Shown here piece by piece: positions 1-12,201 of a stretch of DNA of 64,000 bases (its first letter is position 1; each line of letters begins with the position of its first letter). A program made the position numbers and the translations under genes. The notes beneath the pieces were generated by a model, which did no database searches, was not told the DNA's origin, and saw nothing but the letters and a program-made list of their open reading frames with translations. Source of the DNA: Aradus depressus (taxonomy: Eukaryota > Arthropoda > Insecta > Hemiptera > Aradidae). Location: NCBI GenBank assembly GCA_963662175.1, contig OY759219.1:47112675-47176674 (forward strand), given 5' to 3'.

Positions 1-268
1 AAGTTGTATTTCGGCAAAATGTCTTCACAAAAAATTCTCTTACAATCGAATTTAAATGTCATCTTTCATTGAATCTCAAATTTCATAAAACTACAACTTT
101 TCTTGTTTAGTACACGTATGAAAATTTAGGATAGGCAAAATGCCTGCTCCGGCATTTCTCGGAATGATTAGGGAAAAAGGTGAAACTTCTGCGGTTCGGT
201 TTTTTTCCTAGTCACTTTGCGAATTCACTTAATTCGGTTTTTTCGGTAACATATATAAATATATAAGA

Positions 269-272
<4 letters not shown>

Positions 273-319
<47 letters not shown>
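273..319. repeat. (AT)n microsatellite
   Basis: About 23 uninterrupted AT dinucleotides. Confidence 0.97.
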
Positions 320-322
<3 letters not shown>

Positions 323-367
323 AATATTATATATAAATATATATGAGATTTCTCATAAAATTAAAAG

Positions 368-413
368 ACGTTGTCTTCCCACTTTTTTATTTAAAACAGT
401 GGGAAGACAACGT
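368..413. repeat. 16-bp hairpin
   Basis: ACGTTGTCTTCCCACT (368-383) and its exact reverse complement (398-413) separated by 14 AT-rich bases. Could be a terminator-like structure or a small foldback; undetermined. Confidence 0.85.
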
Positions 414-425
414 ATTTTATTTCTA

Positions 426-705
426 TGGGAAAGCGCTCTCCGGAGGAGATGAGCCCGACTCTACTATCCAAGTTCTAAATTTTGCCTACCCCAATATTAT
501 TATTCACCTAGAGTAGGGATCTTTAACGAGTACCTGAAATCATACACGCTCGGGACCATCGCTTAACGTCCCAACCGAAGGACAGCATGCTCAAGATTTT
601 ATCACCTCCTTGATGAAAAAACCAAGGGGCTCGGCCGGGGTTCAAACCTGCGATCTTCAGCTCAGTAAGAAAGCAAGGTACCACTGAGCTACCGGCGCAC
701 TCCAT
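426..705 (-). repeat. SINE copy, lacks 3' tail
   Basis: Runs from the tRNA-like head (near 705, ctgagctaccggcgc in reverse) to the body ('gagcccgactctact'). Diverged, and missing the last ~60 bp with the telomere-like tail. Confidence 0.85.
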
Positions 706-870
706 TAGTCATTTATAACTAAAAATAACTGGGCTAAGTAAAATTGTGAGGCCGCTTTTATTTTCTTTAAATTATTACATTTACCATCAACATTGAAAAA
801 AAAAAAATCAACGATTTCACAAAATAAACAAGAGTCAATACAACAATTATATTCTATATAATTCAATAGA

Positions 871-1217
871 GGGCGCCGGTAGCTCAGTGGTATGCGTGCT
901 TGACTTCTGAGCTCAAGGTCGTGGGTTCGTAGCCCGACCGAGGCCCTTAGTTTATTTTATCTGGGAGGTAAAATAAACTTAAGCACGCCGTCCTTTGGAT
1001 GGGACGTTAAGCGATGGTCCCGAGCCTGTACGATGTCAGGTACTCGTTAAAGACCCCTACCCTAGATGAATAAAAATTTAGGGTAGGCAAAATTTAGGAC
1101 TCCCACAGTAGAGTCGGGCTCATGTCCACCAGAGTGACGAAAGAGCGCTCTGGTAGTAGGCGATATGACCTCGTTGTTAAAGCCCGGGCATGAGTCATAA
1201 AACCTAACCTAACCTAT
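871..1217 (+). repeat. tRNA-derived SINE, most complete copy
   Basis: About 345 bp. The tRNA-like head has an A-box region (GGTAGCTCAGTGG) and a B-box-like GGGTTCGTAGCCC. The body contains 'gtcctttggatgggacgtta', 'gatgtcaggtactcgtta', 'ctcatgtccaccagagtgac' and 'aaagcccgggcatgagtc'. The tail is AACCTAACCTAACCTA. Other copies in the window are described relative to this one. Confidence 0.9.
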
Positions 1218-1341
1218 AAGAATTTCATGGAGTCTCTAAATCGTGCTGAGGGGAGCATGTTTGATGAATACATGTATATGGCATCATTTTCATTTTATAC
1301 ATTTTCTATATAAATGCGCTAAAAAAGAGAGTAACCCTTAC

Positions 1342-1484
1342 CAAACATGGCGAATCCTGGTCTGAGGGCAGATCCAGGGAGTTGGCCCGTTCTAGGGGGG
1401 ACCTGGTCCGTCGTTCTGGAGTTGGTACCTTCTCACGGGCCGAGGGGTCTGGACTTAGTCGCATCTCCATCGGGATCTTGTCAC
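1342..1484 (-). CDS. ANKRD26-like gene, exon 7 (last visible exon)
   Basis: 143 bp: two bases finishing the Ser codon, then 47 codons, leaving phase 0. Acceptor catgttgcag; donor GTAAGG. Encodes a polar Pro/Arg/Ser-rich stretch (MEMRLSPDPSAREKVPTPER, SLDLPSDQDS) typical of a disordered linker. A plus-strand open frame over the same bases is a shadow. The gene continues left of the window or in bases 1-1341, where only SINE copies and simple DNA are visible. Confidence 0.7.
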
Positions 1485-1800
1485 CTGCAACATGGGCACC
1501 ACTTCAGAGATTCTCGCTTACCATCAAATCTTCGTAACATACCAAAAGCCAAAATTTACAATTTGGCTTCAATTTCACTGCGTAGATTCAGAGCCAATGG
1601 GTCGAACGCATGCAGTTCAGTAAATAATCTCTTAAAGAGAAACAACAAACGTGTTTTTTAAATATTGTCTTTTCAACAAGAAATATTGACAAACGCTGGT
1701 TTAGTAATGAACTAAGTCAGTTTGCTGAGCGCGAACCATTCTTATACATGAAGTAAGGCGTTGTAAGGGGTTGGAATTTCAACTTGGAAATCTTCATAGC

Positions 1801-2580
1801 TCAGAATTTGTTAGGTCTCAAACACTTTCTTCTCTGTTTAGTAATAATAGTTAAAACTATAATTAAGGTTAAAAATATTAAGTGCTGACAAGTTACCTTT
1901 TTAAAGTTTTTTTTTTCGTTTATTTTTTTTTCGTTATCAAAGTTGGTTGCAACTGTTGCCATAACACAACAGCCAGCTACCAAGAGGTCTTGATGGATAG
2001 TGGATGTCTTCATTGGCTTGAGAGAGGAAGGCTACCCACCGGTAGCTCCTCAGGGCGTCATTTAAAAACAATGAATGGGGATATTATAATGATTTTGTTT
2101 CAAGTGGGGGGTTGCAATTTGGGATTATAGTAAGTCACGGTTCCACCTCCTCTTCAGTCTCCTGGGAGGATTGTGTGGCAAATGTGGTGAAGAAAGTGAG
2201 TGGATGTATGGATTTGGGTGTGAATACAATTTGCTGTGGAAAAGTCTATAAAGGTCCTGAATTGTGTACTGTGTTTATCATGAGATCATTGTGAAGTGTT
2301 CTGCTACTTTATGGTGGGCATTGTGTAACGAGTCTGCGTGTCTTTGACTGAAAACCTGGATACGTTTCAGGTTAGATATTTTAGGCGAACCGTAGATTTT
2401 TGAGCCATACTCCAGAGTGTTTTTATTAGGAATGTGTAGAAGTTACGCTTTTGTGTTAAGGTTTTTGAAGTTGACAACATTATTTAGCTCTCAAATTCTT
2501 TCCTCTCTGTCTAGTAATAGTAGTAAAACTATAATTAAGAATACAAATTTAAAATTCTGACAAGTTAACTTATTTTTAAA
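1801..2580 (+). repeat. ~100-bp direct repeat pair
   Basis: 1801-1912 and 2486-2580 are imperfect direct copies ('agtaaaactataattaag', 'ctgacaagtta'). About 570 bp of unassigned DNA lies between. Could be the ends of an old element; no coding support for the short frames inside. Confidence 0.55.
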
Positions 2581-2650
2581 GTTGATAAAATTCCAATGAC
2601 CTCCCGGATACTTTCCGTTATTTAAGGTCGACCCCTCACTCAAATTTGTT

Positions 2651-2707
2651 AATTTTCTTTATTTTGTTATAATTTATTAAATAAATTATAACAAAATAAA
2701 GAAAATT
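2651..2707. repeat. Perfect 26-bp inverted repeat
   Basis: Arms 2651-2676 and 2682-2707 are exact reverse complements (start AATTTTCTTTATTTTG) around the loop TTAAA. Very AT-rich; could form a cruciform. No function assigned. Confidence 0.9.
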
Positions 2708-2719
2708 TTTATCTTGTTA

Positions 2720-2898
2720 TTAGGTTAGGTTTTATGACTCATGCCCGGGCTTTAACTACGAGGTCATATCGCCTCCTACCACAGTGCTCTTTCGTCACTC
2801 TGGTGGACATGAGCCCGACTCTACTGTGGGAGTCCTAAATTTTGCCTACCCTAAATTTTTATTCATCTAGGGCAGGGGTCTTTAACGAGTACCTGACA
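2720..2898 (-). repeat. SINE copy, 5'-truncated
   Basis: Keeps the tail (ttaggttaggtt at 2720) and body to 'gagtacctgaca'. The tRNA-like head is missing. A Jockey fragment inserted just beyond it. Confidence 0.85.
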
Positions 2899-2931
2899 TT
2901 GTTATTGTCTTGTTATTGTTATACCTATTTT

Positions 2932-4134
2932 AAAGAGCCATCTAACATGAAGCGTATCCAGTCCTTCCAATCCAAAGTCCTAAGAACTATTGTCGATGCA
3001 CCCTTCTATGTGTCCAACCTTACCCTCCATAATGACCTTAGAATCCCCTATGTTATTGACCTCATCAAGTCCCGCTTCTCCAAATTCCACTCTAACCTTT
3101 CTTCCCACGTCAATCCAGTTGCTCGACTCTTGTCATCCCATTCCCATCCAGATAATCCCCCCCGAAGACTGAGGCGGCGCTGGCCGAGAGACCTGCTACT
3201 GTAATCTAGCAACAATATTTAGGGAGTGCCGGTGATGACCAGCTTCTCCCCTCATGTAATCCTCTTACCTTCAACTCTCCTCCTTCTTGGCCTGCCTCCA
3301 CTGCTGGACAGTGATTGGCGGGGCGAGAAGGCAGGGGGGGATCACTCGAGCCCCCGCGGCCTCCCCTCCCCCCATTAAGTTGGAGGGATGGGGATGGCAG
3401 AGAACCGCCGGTGTTTCGAGTTGAAGGCTTTCATGTTCATTTTATTTTATCTTTATTATTATTTTATTCTTATGTTTATGTTTATTATTATTTAAATTTA
3501 ATATTTTCTCTTTGTTTTGTACATATTATATTATTTGCAGTTTTTTTTTTTTTTCTCTACTAAATATTATTTTGTACATAATCATATTCTTTCGATGTAT
3601 ATGAGGAGTTTGGAGCCGGAGCGGACCAACTGGTTGAAACTGGACAGGAAGAAAATGGCAATTGAAAATTGAGTACATTTTGTTTATCTCCATAAATGGG
3701 CCCCAAATATTTATTTATATTTGAAATTTTAGAATAGTATTGGATGAGTGATCCCTTTTTGTGTTCTATAAAGTTTTTGAAGGCCATATGATCCATTGCG
3801 ACTTTGAAAATATATGCACAAAATATTTGTGGACTAAACTTAAAGTGCTGCTATCTATCACTGAAGTGGAGAAACTAAGTGATGCCCACTGGTTTTGAAA
3901 AAAGGGAACCTATGCCAACATCAGGACGGTATTAACTCATTTTCCGAAAAATTGTGGGTTGGTCCGCTCTGGCTCCAAACTCCTCAAATATAAGTATATA
4001 TATATATATATATTTTTTTTTTTTTTCTCTTTCTTTTTATGTATATTTTAATGTTTTGTCCCTCATCTTTACTCATGATTTATACCGATTGTAAATATTC
4101 AAAATAAAGGATATAAACAAACAAATAATAAAGA
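2932..4134 (+). mobile_element. 5'-truncated Jockey-like LINE
   Basis: Flanked by the 14-bp duplication GTTATACCTATTTT (2918-2931 and 4135-4148). The open frame at its start encodes a Jockey-type C-terminus: IQSFQSKVLRTIVDAPFYV, DLRIPYVIDLI, ending RRLRRRWPRDLLL with a stop near 3204. A 3' UTR follows, ending 'aataaaggatataaac...'. A 385-bp MITE is nested at 3602-3986. The element sits beside a 5'-truncated SINE. Confidence 0.85.
3602..3986. mobile_element. MITE with 29-bp terminal inverted repeats
   Basis: Inverted termini at 3602-3630 and 3958-3986 share 28 of 29 bases (TGAGGAGTTTGGAGCC then g/a then GAGCGGACCAAC). There is no coding capacity. Flanks are AT-rich and I cannot fix the target duplication, so the superfamily is open. 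Confidence 0.8.
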
Positions 4135-4630
4135 GTTATACCTATTTTTATCCTCTGATTCCAAATTTTCCCCTCTCATAACCCGTATTCTCAAATTATG
4201 TTTGTACATATACTGATGACACTGTCATTTATTGTGTATATATTTTTGTGGAATAGACAATATTTTAAAAACATAAGTCTGTTTTATTGATTTAGTACAA
4301 ATTCCACAATACGTCTCGATTTACTTAATTTTCTTTTACTACTGAAGGATGTTCACATTTTGCGTTTTATTACAAAACTATTTGGAGGTCGGAGCTGCAC
4401 GTAACTTTCCCACAGGGCTGTCTGTGGGCTTTGGAAAGTTTGATTAATGGTCCTAATTCGATTAAATGAGTTTCAATATGGTAAAATATAAGTTAGCTGT
4501 AGAAGCTCACAAAGAGGCTCATGGGCAAGTTCCTTGCAGCTTCGACCTATTATGAGTTGCCAATCTATTAGTGATGGACAAAAGAGCTATTTCAGTATAA
4601 GAGCTATCTCCGGTGTGAGAACTGACTTAC

Positions 4631-4757
4631 TGGTTGGTGTGAGGACGACAGGTATGAAGTCTGAGGAGGAGAGCGGTATTTCGCAACTTCCTCCAGTACT
4701 CTCCCTCTTGAGGGCTCCCAGTGTGATGAGACTTCTGCGGCGAACCTCTGCTCCATC
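4631..4757 (-). CDS. ANKRD26-like gene, exon 6
   Basis: 127 bp, entered in phase 0 and leaving one base. Acceptor cctgtctcag; donor GTAAGT. It encodes DGAEVRRRSLITLGALKR and SSSDFIPVVLTPT. The next exon begins with two bases that complete the split codon as Ser, so the phases of exons 5, 6 and 7 agree. An additional unseen exon between 9696 and 4757 cannot be excluded. Confidence 0.68.
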
Positions 4758-7700
4758 CTGAGACAGGGGTAACATGTAAGACACCTAATATATTTTCGGC
4801 CATAAGTAGATGGGGTTTGAAGGAGGGTGGGGCGGGTTTACTCCAAAACCCTAGTTTCTCGATATAATGATTACATTGAGACGTTAATATCAGAGAACTA
4901 GGGTTCGCATTCCTCATTCCTGGAACCCAGCCAAATTTCAATATTGAAAAAATATCGGGATTATGAAGCTAAAATCCCGGGATATCGGAATTATTAATCC
5001 TGCTAAACATACACTACAGGATAAGGGGATACCTAGTCTGTCTAGAATTAAAAAAATATTCACCAGGATAACAAATACAGATAATTTTTTTAAATACATT
5101 TTTAATATTAAAAAAAAAAAAACGAGTAAACTATAAGAAACCTCACTATTCGATATCAGTGCTCCATCTTATCATCCTCACTATTTGATAACAGGGGTCC
5201 AGTTATCAGAGAGGGATACAACAATAACAACCTACTTAAATCCATCTCAATATGAGTTCGAGATCTGGGGGTCTTCATTATTTCTGATATGAGGGGGCGG
5301 CGCCGCTGATTTATTTAGTGAGGGGGGGGGGGGGTGCGGGGTGAGAATGGACCCCCTACCCGGCCAGCAGTTTTCTTCAGACATGAGACATTTTAATTTG
5401 AGTAGGTAACTAATAACAAAAAACATCTGATAAGAATTTATTTCAAGTAATTAATTCATTTTTTACTAGTAAAATGTCAAGATCAGCTTTATTTTTACAA
5501 AACTTTCCTTGTATTTTATTTTCAAATACTTTTTAAGACAACAGAAATATTGTATTTTTTTAGCTACAGATAATTTATAATAACAAAACTTTATACAATC
5601 TTTTCAGTTTATTTACAACAGGTTCCATTAATGAATAAATACCTTTATTGTCAGAAACATTACATTAATTTGAGGTTAGGACTGTTCGTCTAGGAAACTC
5701 TATCAACGAATGTTAGACGGCTGTTAATATCTTGGAAAAAAATAATTTGGTACAAACGAAATTTTGAGTGAAATAAAAAAAATTAAGCATGTTCGGGCCA
5801 TGAAATATAGGTAGCTCTGATGGTTTAGCCGAGCATCTTATGATCGATTGCATTAATCGATTACAATTTGCTCACCTAGGTTTAACAGCTTCCCAACCGC
5901 GAACATTTTGAAGAATAATATTTTTTATTTAATTTAATGTTCATTATTAAGAGCGTTTTTAATTACTGAAATAGCTTCAGAACCTTATTCATCTCTCAAC
6001 TGTAGTATTAAATTTTCAATTTCATTTCCATCAGATAACTCCTAAAGAAATTCAATATGGCGTATCCAAGATGGGTACAGAATAATATTCTGGTTATATT
6101 ATTGGGCCATCAACATTTTTCTAGAAGTGCTGACATAGTTCATTGCTGCAAAGCTTTGTAAATTAAACTAGTCTCGAAATAATTTTCCAATTGCTTGCAT
6201 TGCGTGGAACGGGGATAGAATAATTTCAAAAAAATCATCACTAAAGAAAGAAAAAAATTGAACTGCCACTTGATATGTACGGGCAATCAAAAAGACTTTC
6301 CGACAAAAATTGTTTCATAAAAGAAAATTATGAAAATAGCGATGTAATATATCCCCTCAAAGCCTATTTCAGGCTGTTAGAAATCATTAGTACAAACAAT
6401 AGTGATAGTGGATTTATAAAAGTTTTACTATGTTGGGGCGCCATTCTGAAACAATATAAAACAATGGTTCAGACAAAACTATCTACTTTTTGAAAGACCT
6501 TTACAATGAAGTACAATTTGAGTTTTGTTAGTGTGCGTTGCAGTGCCCCTGGTGGAGGGCTGAGTCAAACTAATATAAATGAATATCGCGCCTTGTCTTC
6601 TCCGTACGATCACTCGTTATGAAAAGTGGTGAAAGTTGCTGTTAGCAAACCATAAAATTGAATAAAAATCTTACAACTTTTTCCCTGAACAGAACTATCA
6701 TTTTTGTAGCCGATTATGCACTTAACGAAAAATTTTCAAAAATGTCACTTGGACCATTTTGATTCTAACCTCGTCATATATGAAATAACATTTGAATTTC
6801 ACTGGATATAAATCGAGTACTTTTATGAAAATATGGTGGGGTACTTTCTTATAGAAATGAGCAAAAATGATTTGCATTTGTCCAGTTCATTTTGAACGGT
6901 GTTGAGCCCGAACCATGAGTTTCGCTATTTTGTTACATCTGCATGAACTGAGGAGCAAACATTCAAAAAGAGATTTGTCACATTGGTAGAGATTCGAGAA
7001 AACAGCAAGAAATGATTTTGCGTGCTTATACGCTATTTCATATAGGTTTTTAATTTTTTTTAAATTAATCAAACACAATTAATGTCATAGGTAATTAAAT
7101 TTTAGCTAAAATAATTTTGACAATGGTAATTAAAATTGTGAATAGCTTGGACATGTCCGTGTTTGTTTGAAACACATGAACAAATGTTGTTTAGATTGAA
7201 TCCTTCTAGGACTAATTCCCTTTCGAAAAAAAAAAAAAAAAATTGGCTAATCAATAAAAATAAAGAGGATTTGAGTGAAAACTTTATTATCAAAAAAATG
7301 TAATACAGACTTATTTTTAAAACAAATAATGTAGGTAATTAAAATTAAATAATAAAAATATTATTATCAATAAAAATAAAACAGATTTGAGCTAAAATTG
7401 TTGCTAATCCTGTTTTAATAATTCAAATTATAATAAAATTGTATTCAACTTAAATAATAAAAATATCTTTTGTGTCCAAACAGTGGCATAAAACGCCTTC
7501 TTCATGATTACTACGAAAACGCTCTTTGGACAAGTTTGGTTTTGATTGAAACCCTATAAAACAACCTTGGATATACACGGGACTAATTTTTTTTTTTGAA
7601 AGAACGGAGTTGATATTATAAAAGCGCGGTAAAATTCCAGTTAGAAAAGCTGTTTATCTCATTTCTTATTTTTTTGGACAAATCCTTTTTTGAATGTTTG

Positions 7701-8049
7701 CTCCTCAACTATATTCGTGATTTTTGTTTGATAACAGTTATTTAATATGCACTGCTTTACATATTGCATACTTACCTCTTTCTGAACAATAGTTTTAGTT
7801 CGATATTTACAGCTTTACATAGAATTAAATCACTTAGGTGTCAAATAATAATATTTGTCTTTGAAACTAGTTCTTAATTTGACTATTTCCTTCATAGATA
7901 CTAATGAAAAGATATATTAATTTTTTATGTACTTACTTGCACAAATTCGAAAGTTTCTGTAATTGCAACCAATTATTAATAGGTATTAAGTTGTAGTAAT
8001 TGTAATTCTAAATTACTTCATTAATTTATTTCCGTATTAACTAGAGTTA
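4758..8049. other. AT-rich intron DNA of the ANKRD26-like gene
   Basis: No exon, RNA gene or classified element recognised. Contains a G-run (5324-5334) and a long A-run (7226-7243). Short frames have no coding signature. Confidence 0.5.
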
Positions 8050-8310
8050 GCGAACTCCTTCGTCACTCTGGAGGACATGAGCCCGACTCTACTGTGGGAG
8101 TCCTAAATTTTGCCTACCATAAATGTTTATTCACCTAGGGCAGGGGTCTTTAACGAGTACCTGACAATGTACAGGCCTGGGACCATCGCTTAACATCCCA
8201 TCCGAAGGACGGCATGCTCATGATTTATTTTCTCCTGGATAAAATAAACTAAGGACGTCGGCCGGGTTTCGAACCCGCGATCTTGAGCTCAATAAGCAAG
8301 CACGCATACC
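8050..8310 (-). repeat. SINE copy, 3'-truncated
   Basis: Body and tRNA-like head (ttcgaacccgcgatcttgag) are present; the tail region is missing. A second small head fragment (ggccgggtttcgaatccgcg) lies near 8547-8572. Confidence 0.82.
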
Positions 8311-9162
8311 TTGTTCATGTCACCAAAATGGAATAAGTGATTTGCCACTAGATCTCAGCACTGGCTAGGATTTCACTTGTACAACTTTTTTTCTGAACAG
8401 AAGGAACTATCAGTTTTGTACCCGATTATGCACTTAACGAATTTTCAACGGAGTTTCATGTTTCTCGACCTCTAGATTCCAAATATGAAATAAAAAAATT
8501 GTGTTAAGAGGATTCAGGAACCCTATGTAAGTAAAAACCTATGGTCCTCGGCCGGGTTTCGAATCCGCGATCTTGTGATACTAGATATTTTCTTTTTAAT
8601 ATTTATAATGTTGATTTAAGTATTTTATTTAATGTTCTCAATATATTTAATGAACAATTCTGTCCAGACTGCAGAAAGTTTTAAAAATTGTTCACACCTG
8701 ATAACTTGAACATGCGATAAACTGCATCGCTATTAAAATGTGCTCAAAGATATTGTTCTCAAGCAAATGTTGAATACTATTAATAAGGTGATTTATGTAA
8801 GCAGAACAATTTAACTTCAACTGGTGTCCGTATCAATACGCAAGTCTTCTTTGGACTCCTGGTTCGATGTCTTCGGTTCGCCCCCCTTCTCGGTCAATCT
8901 TTCAGAGCGAATCCATATCCCTTATTCAAATCACAGTGATCATTACACACAATCATCCCGAAAAAACATGCGATGATTTCTTACCAACACTGCTCCTAAC
9001 ATTGGTTTTGGAGACAGCTGACAGCACACAGGAAGTATACTTGCCTAGTCTGCTATCCGGTCCGAAACTCGGCTGAGGCCTTGTTTTTATATAGCAGGTG
9101 ACACCCCTTGAAGATGACGTCCTACGGATTGGAACTGTTATAATTTTAGTACCACTTAAGTT

Positions 9163-9345
9163 AAGTGGTTCCGAGTCTGTGCGATGTCAGGTGCTCTTTC
9201 AAGATCCCAACCCAACGCTAACTGAACCCTGGCTAGTGAAGATTTAGGAGTCTCAGAGTAGAGTCCAGCTAATGTCCATCAGAACGACGAAAAGTCCTCA
9301 GGTAGTAGGCGATATGACCTCGTAGTCAAAGCCCGGGCATGACTC
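9163..9345 (+). repeat. SINE copy, 5'-truncated and diverged
   Basis: Starts within the body (gtgcgatgtcaggtgctc) and runs to gcccgggcatgactc; no tRNA-like head. Confidence 0.75.
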
Positions 9346-9695
9346 TTATTAAAAAATAGCCAAAACAATATAATTTCATTAAATAGGTAAAATAATATAT
9401 TTTTGTAGCTATAATAATTTTTTTAGTTTTGGAGAATATTATAGCTGTCGAAAATAAATTACTGTGAATTCAAAATCTTATAAAAAAACCCAGACAATTT
9501 AAATTAAATAGGTAATATTAAATTTATCGAACAAAATCAGAAAAAGCGAAAAAATAATTAATAAAATAAATAAAGAACAGGAAAATAAATAAATAAAAAT
9601 TATAACAAAAAAAATATATTTTAAAATAAATAATACAGAATTGTTTTTATCACAAATAGAATTGGGGTAAACTTGAAAATGAGCCATGAAGATAC

Positions 9696-9821
9696 CTGGT
9701 CAATGACGCCGGACTGTATGAGATCCCAACTGCGAGGAGGTTCGAGTGCTGGCGGGATGACACAGGAGCGAGGCGAGTCGAGTGGGTCCTCAGAGAGAGT
9801 CCGGGGTCCGCTCGGCAACGC
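9696..9821 (-). CDS. ANKRD26-like gene, exon 5
   Basis: 126 bp, 42 codons, phase 0 in and out. Acceptor tctgtctag with a pyrimidine-rich tract; donor GTATCT after GACCAG. The product is Ser/Pro-rich (GPRTLSEDPLDSPRS, PPALEPPRSWDLIQSG). The GC-rich codon use stands out from the AT-rich intron on both sides, and the phase matches exon 4. It has no similarity I can name beyond a linker of an ankyrin scaffold. Confidence 0.75.
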
Positions 9822-12049
9822 CTAGACAGAGAAATAACAACTAGATCAGATGAGAAATCCTCTTAGAAAATCTGTCACAAGTCCCTCATAGATTTAAAAT
9901 ATATAATAGGTCTACTGAATATATTTACCGAAATGTCAACGTTTTGATTCTGAACTATTTTTTTTAGTATTTAATGGCTACCTAAAAGCTGCCTAATGCT
10001 TCCCTTGCTGATTCTCAATGTGTTTCTACCTCCAAATCAAAAGTACTAACATTGTCATTATTATATTGTTTAATGGCGCTTCACCTGATATACATTTTTA
10101 ATTTAACGGTGCAAAGTAACACTTAACTTAAAAAAGCAAGTATATACTTCTTACAGGCATTATTTAATTTCAACAATTTCTTTCCACGAATATGAGAAGT
10201 CATACATTATTGAAACAAATGCTAAAATGTATTATTTCGATACATCCAATCAGGGGCATTCTTTATTTTCCCTCAGGCACATCAAATTCTAACTAAAAAC
10301 AGTTCCTATATCGGTTATTATGACAAGAAAGTCATATTTGGTGGAGATTATTGTTTTTATAATCATTTTAAAAGTTATCCTTGTTTTGCATTGTTAAATG
10401 TCATTTTTGGGGGCTTCTATGGGTCTCATAAGGTACGGGAGACTTTGTGCTGTCATTGTGAATTTGAGCTGAGGAAGTGAAGTGATCAGAGCAGCCAGGG
10501 GTTCGAATCTACATTAAATAAACAAGACATACTCTCTAAAGGTTGCCATCTAGTTCCTTGGCTACACTAAATATTAATTTATGTTTTTTTTTTGAACGAT
10601 GGTCATCTGAGGATTGGAACTTCTGACTGTCTACTCAAGTGGGAGCTAGTTTATAGAATAGCAACAGAGGCTGGCGTTACAATTCTCACATATTTTTATC
10701 AAAACATATTAATTGATAATTTCTAGCAACTGTTGAAGGATTTATTTCAAAACTAGTTGTTTATCCGGCTTTGCACGAAAGTAATTTCGTTATATAACTT
10801 CATCTGAAGCTGATTACATGCGAAGTCCGGACAAGGAATAAAAACTTTGTACTCCTCACCTCGCTACCTCTTGCCTCTTTCGTCCCTTTTTATACTGTCG
10901 AACTAGCAAGTTACCGAGCGTCGCTCGTGAGTAACTTCGCTTTATATAGAAACTGATTACGTGCGATATCCGAACAAAGGATAGGAAGCTTATTCCAACT
11001 CTTGCCTCCTTCGTTACTCAAAAATGTTATTTAACTCCTTTATTGAAAAATGCACAAAATGATGAAAATGACTTTCTTATTTATTGATTCAGTAACTTTT
11101 TCACGAAAGATCAAAATAACTGAGAAAACATTATACAATATTTTCAACCAACAAGTCCACCTCCCTTCTATGATTATATTTTGAGAAGTCTTGGAGATAT
11201 ATATATTTTTTTTTGTTAATAACAACAACTAACTTTTACATTTTTTATTATCCCAAAATAATTGATAGGTTGATTTAAAAATTTGGATATGTTTTTTCAT
11301 TGACATTGTCATTGACAATGAGTCGAAGAGGATTGTCATATATATTTTTTAACTAATCGATTTGACGTTGGAAGGCTCGATTTATTTATTTTAAAAGGTG
11401 CTTCTGCAGTGTAATTGAGAGTGTCTTGCAGAGACGATAATCAGTTCTCTGTAAGGAAGTGAAGCCCCCAAAAACAAACAATATTTTAAGTATTTTTTGC
11501 CTTTTCTTAGCTATTTATCTCCCGTTAAGTCTTAAACCTTAATAACATAAAAACGTTTCGGGAGACGCCTCCCATCCTTAGGATAGGTCTCATCAAATGG
11601 ACTAGAAAGTTCAAAATTTACATTATTTATATTGAAAATTTTGTCCAGGCTTATATGTCGGCTCAAAAATAAAATATGGATCTTGTCGATTTTGAACATT
11701 CTACTCCTCCATTTGATGAGACCGAAACTAAGGATGGGAGGTGTCTCCAGAAACGTTTATCGTTAATATGACGAAGTCGATGACATGGAATATATAGCTG
11801 CGAAATGAAAAAAATACTTTATTTAAAATCTCCTCACACAATTCAAAGTCGAAAAAATATTTGTGCAAAAGAAACGTGAGTTCCTAACCAACCCTTGCAG
11901 TTTGATGCGCTTCTGGTGACGAAAAGTGCATTTAAATGGAGTTTATACAGCAGAAAATTGCACGCCTTGGGGAAATAGCACTTTGTTGAGTTACGTCTCT
12001 AAAATTAACTTTTTAGCGTTTTTTTCTTCTTTAGCCAATTGTTGGTTAC
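9822..12049. other. Intron DNA between exons 5 and 4
   Basis: AT-rich. Holds the foldback at 11.6 kb. A dispersed repeat near 10760-11000 ('gcgatatccgaacaaaggat') has a relative at about 13775-13840. Nothing else recognised. Confidence 0.5.
11552..11760. mobile_element. Foldback repeat with hammerhead-like motif
   Basis: Inverted arms at about 11552-11622 and 11688-11760. Read outward each has TTGATGA, a long imperfect stem II (GAGAC...GTCTC) and GAAACG (plus-strand motif 11713-11755). More diverged than the other two foldbacks; no target duplication identified. Confidence 0.55.
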
Positions 12050-12201
12050 CTCGAAGCTGTTGATGTTTTCTGAGGGGTCTGAAGACTGGACAGAGAGTTT
12101 GTCGCTGGAGTCCAGGACCGACTCTTCCTTCTTCTGTACCTTCAGGATATCCACCAGGTCCTGATGGCCCCCGAACTGGGCGTAGTCCTCAGCCGTCCAA
12201 C
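12050..12201 (-). CDS. ANKRD26-like gene, exon 4
   Basis: 152 bp: two bases complete the split Gly codon, then 50 codons, leaving phase 0. Acceptor is gttgactag; donor GTAACC. It encodes the last ankyrin repeat (WTAEDYAQFGGHQDLVDILK) followed by a polar acidic linker (KKEESVLDSSDKLSVQSS). The ankyrin domain ends here, so the protein has about seven repeats. Confidence 0.85.

Noticed and set aside
878..940. Functional tRNA gene
   Set aside because: A- and B-box-like sequences are present, but the cloverleaf is not sustained and the same unit recurs with a common body as a SINE.
1347..1661. Plus-strand 104-residue frame at 1.4 kb
   Set aside because: Opposite strand has consensus splice sites, correct phase and Ser/Pro-rich linker coding (exon 7).
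4534..4761. Plus-strand 75-residue frame at 4.6 kb
   Set aside because: Antisense of the better supported exon 6.
8830..8905. Possible extra ANKRD26-like exon (minus, LTEKGGEPKTSNQESKEDL)
   Set aside because: Acceptor is weak and purine-rich, the donor is poor, and neither end fits the phase 0 needed between exons 5 and 6.
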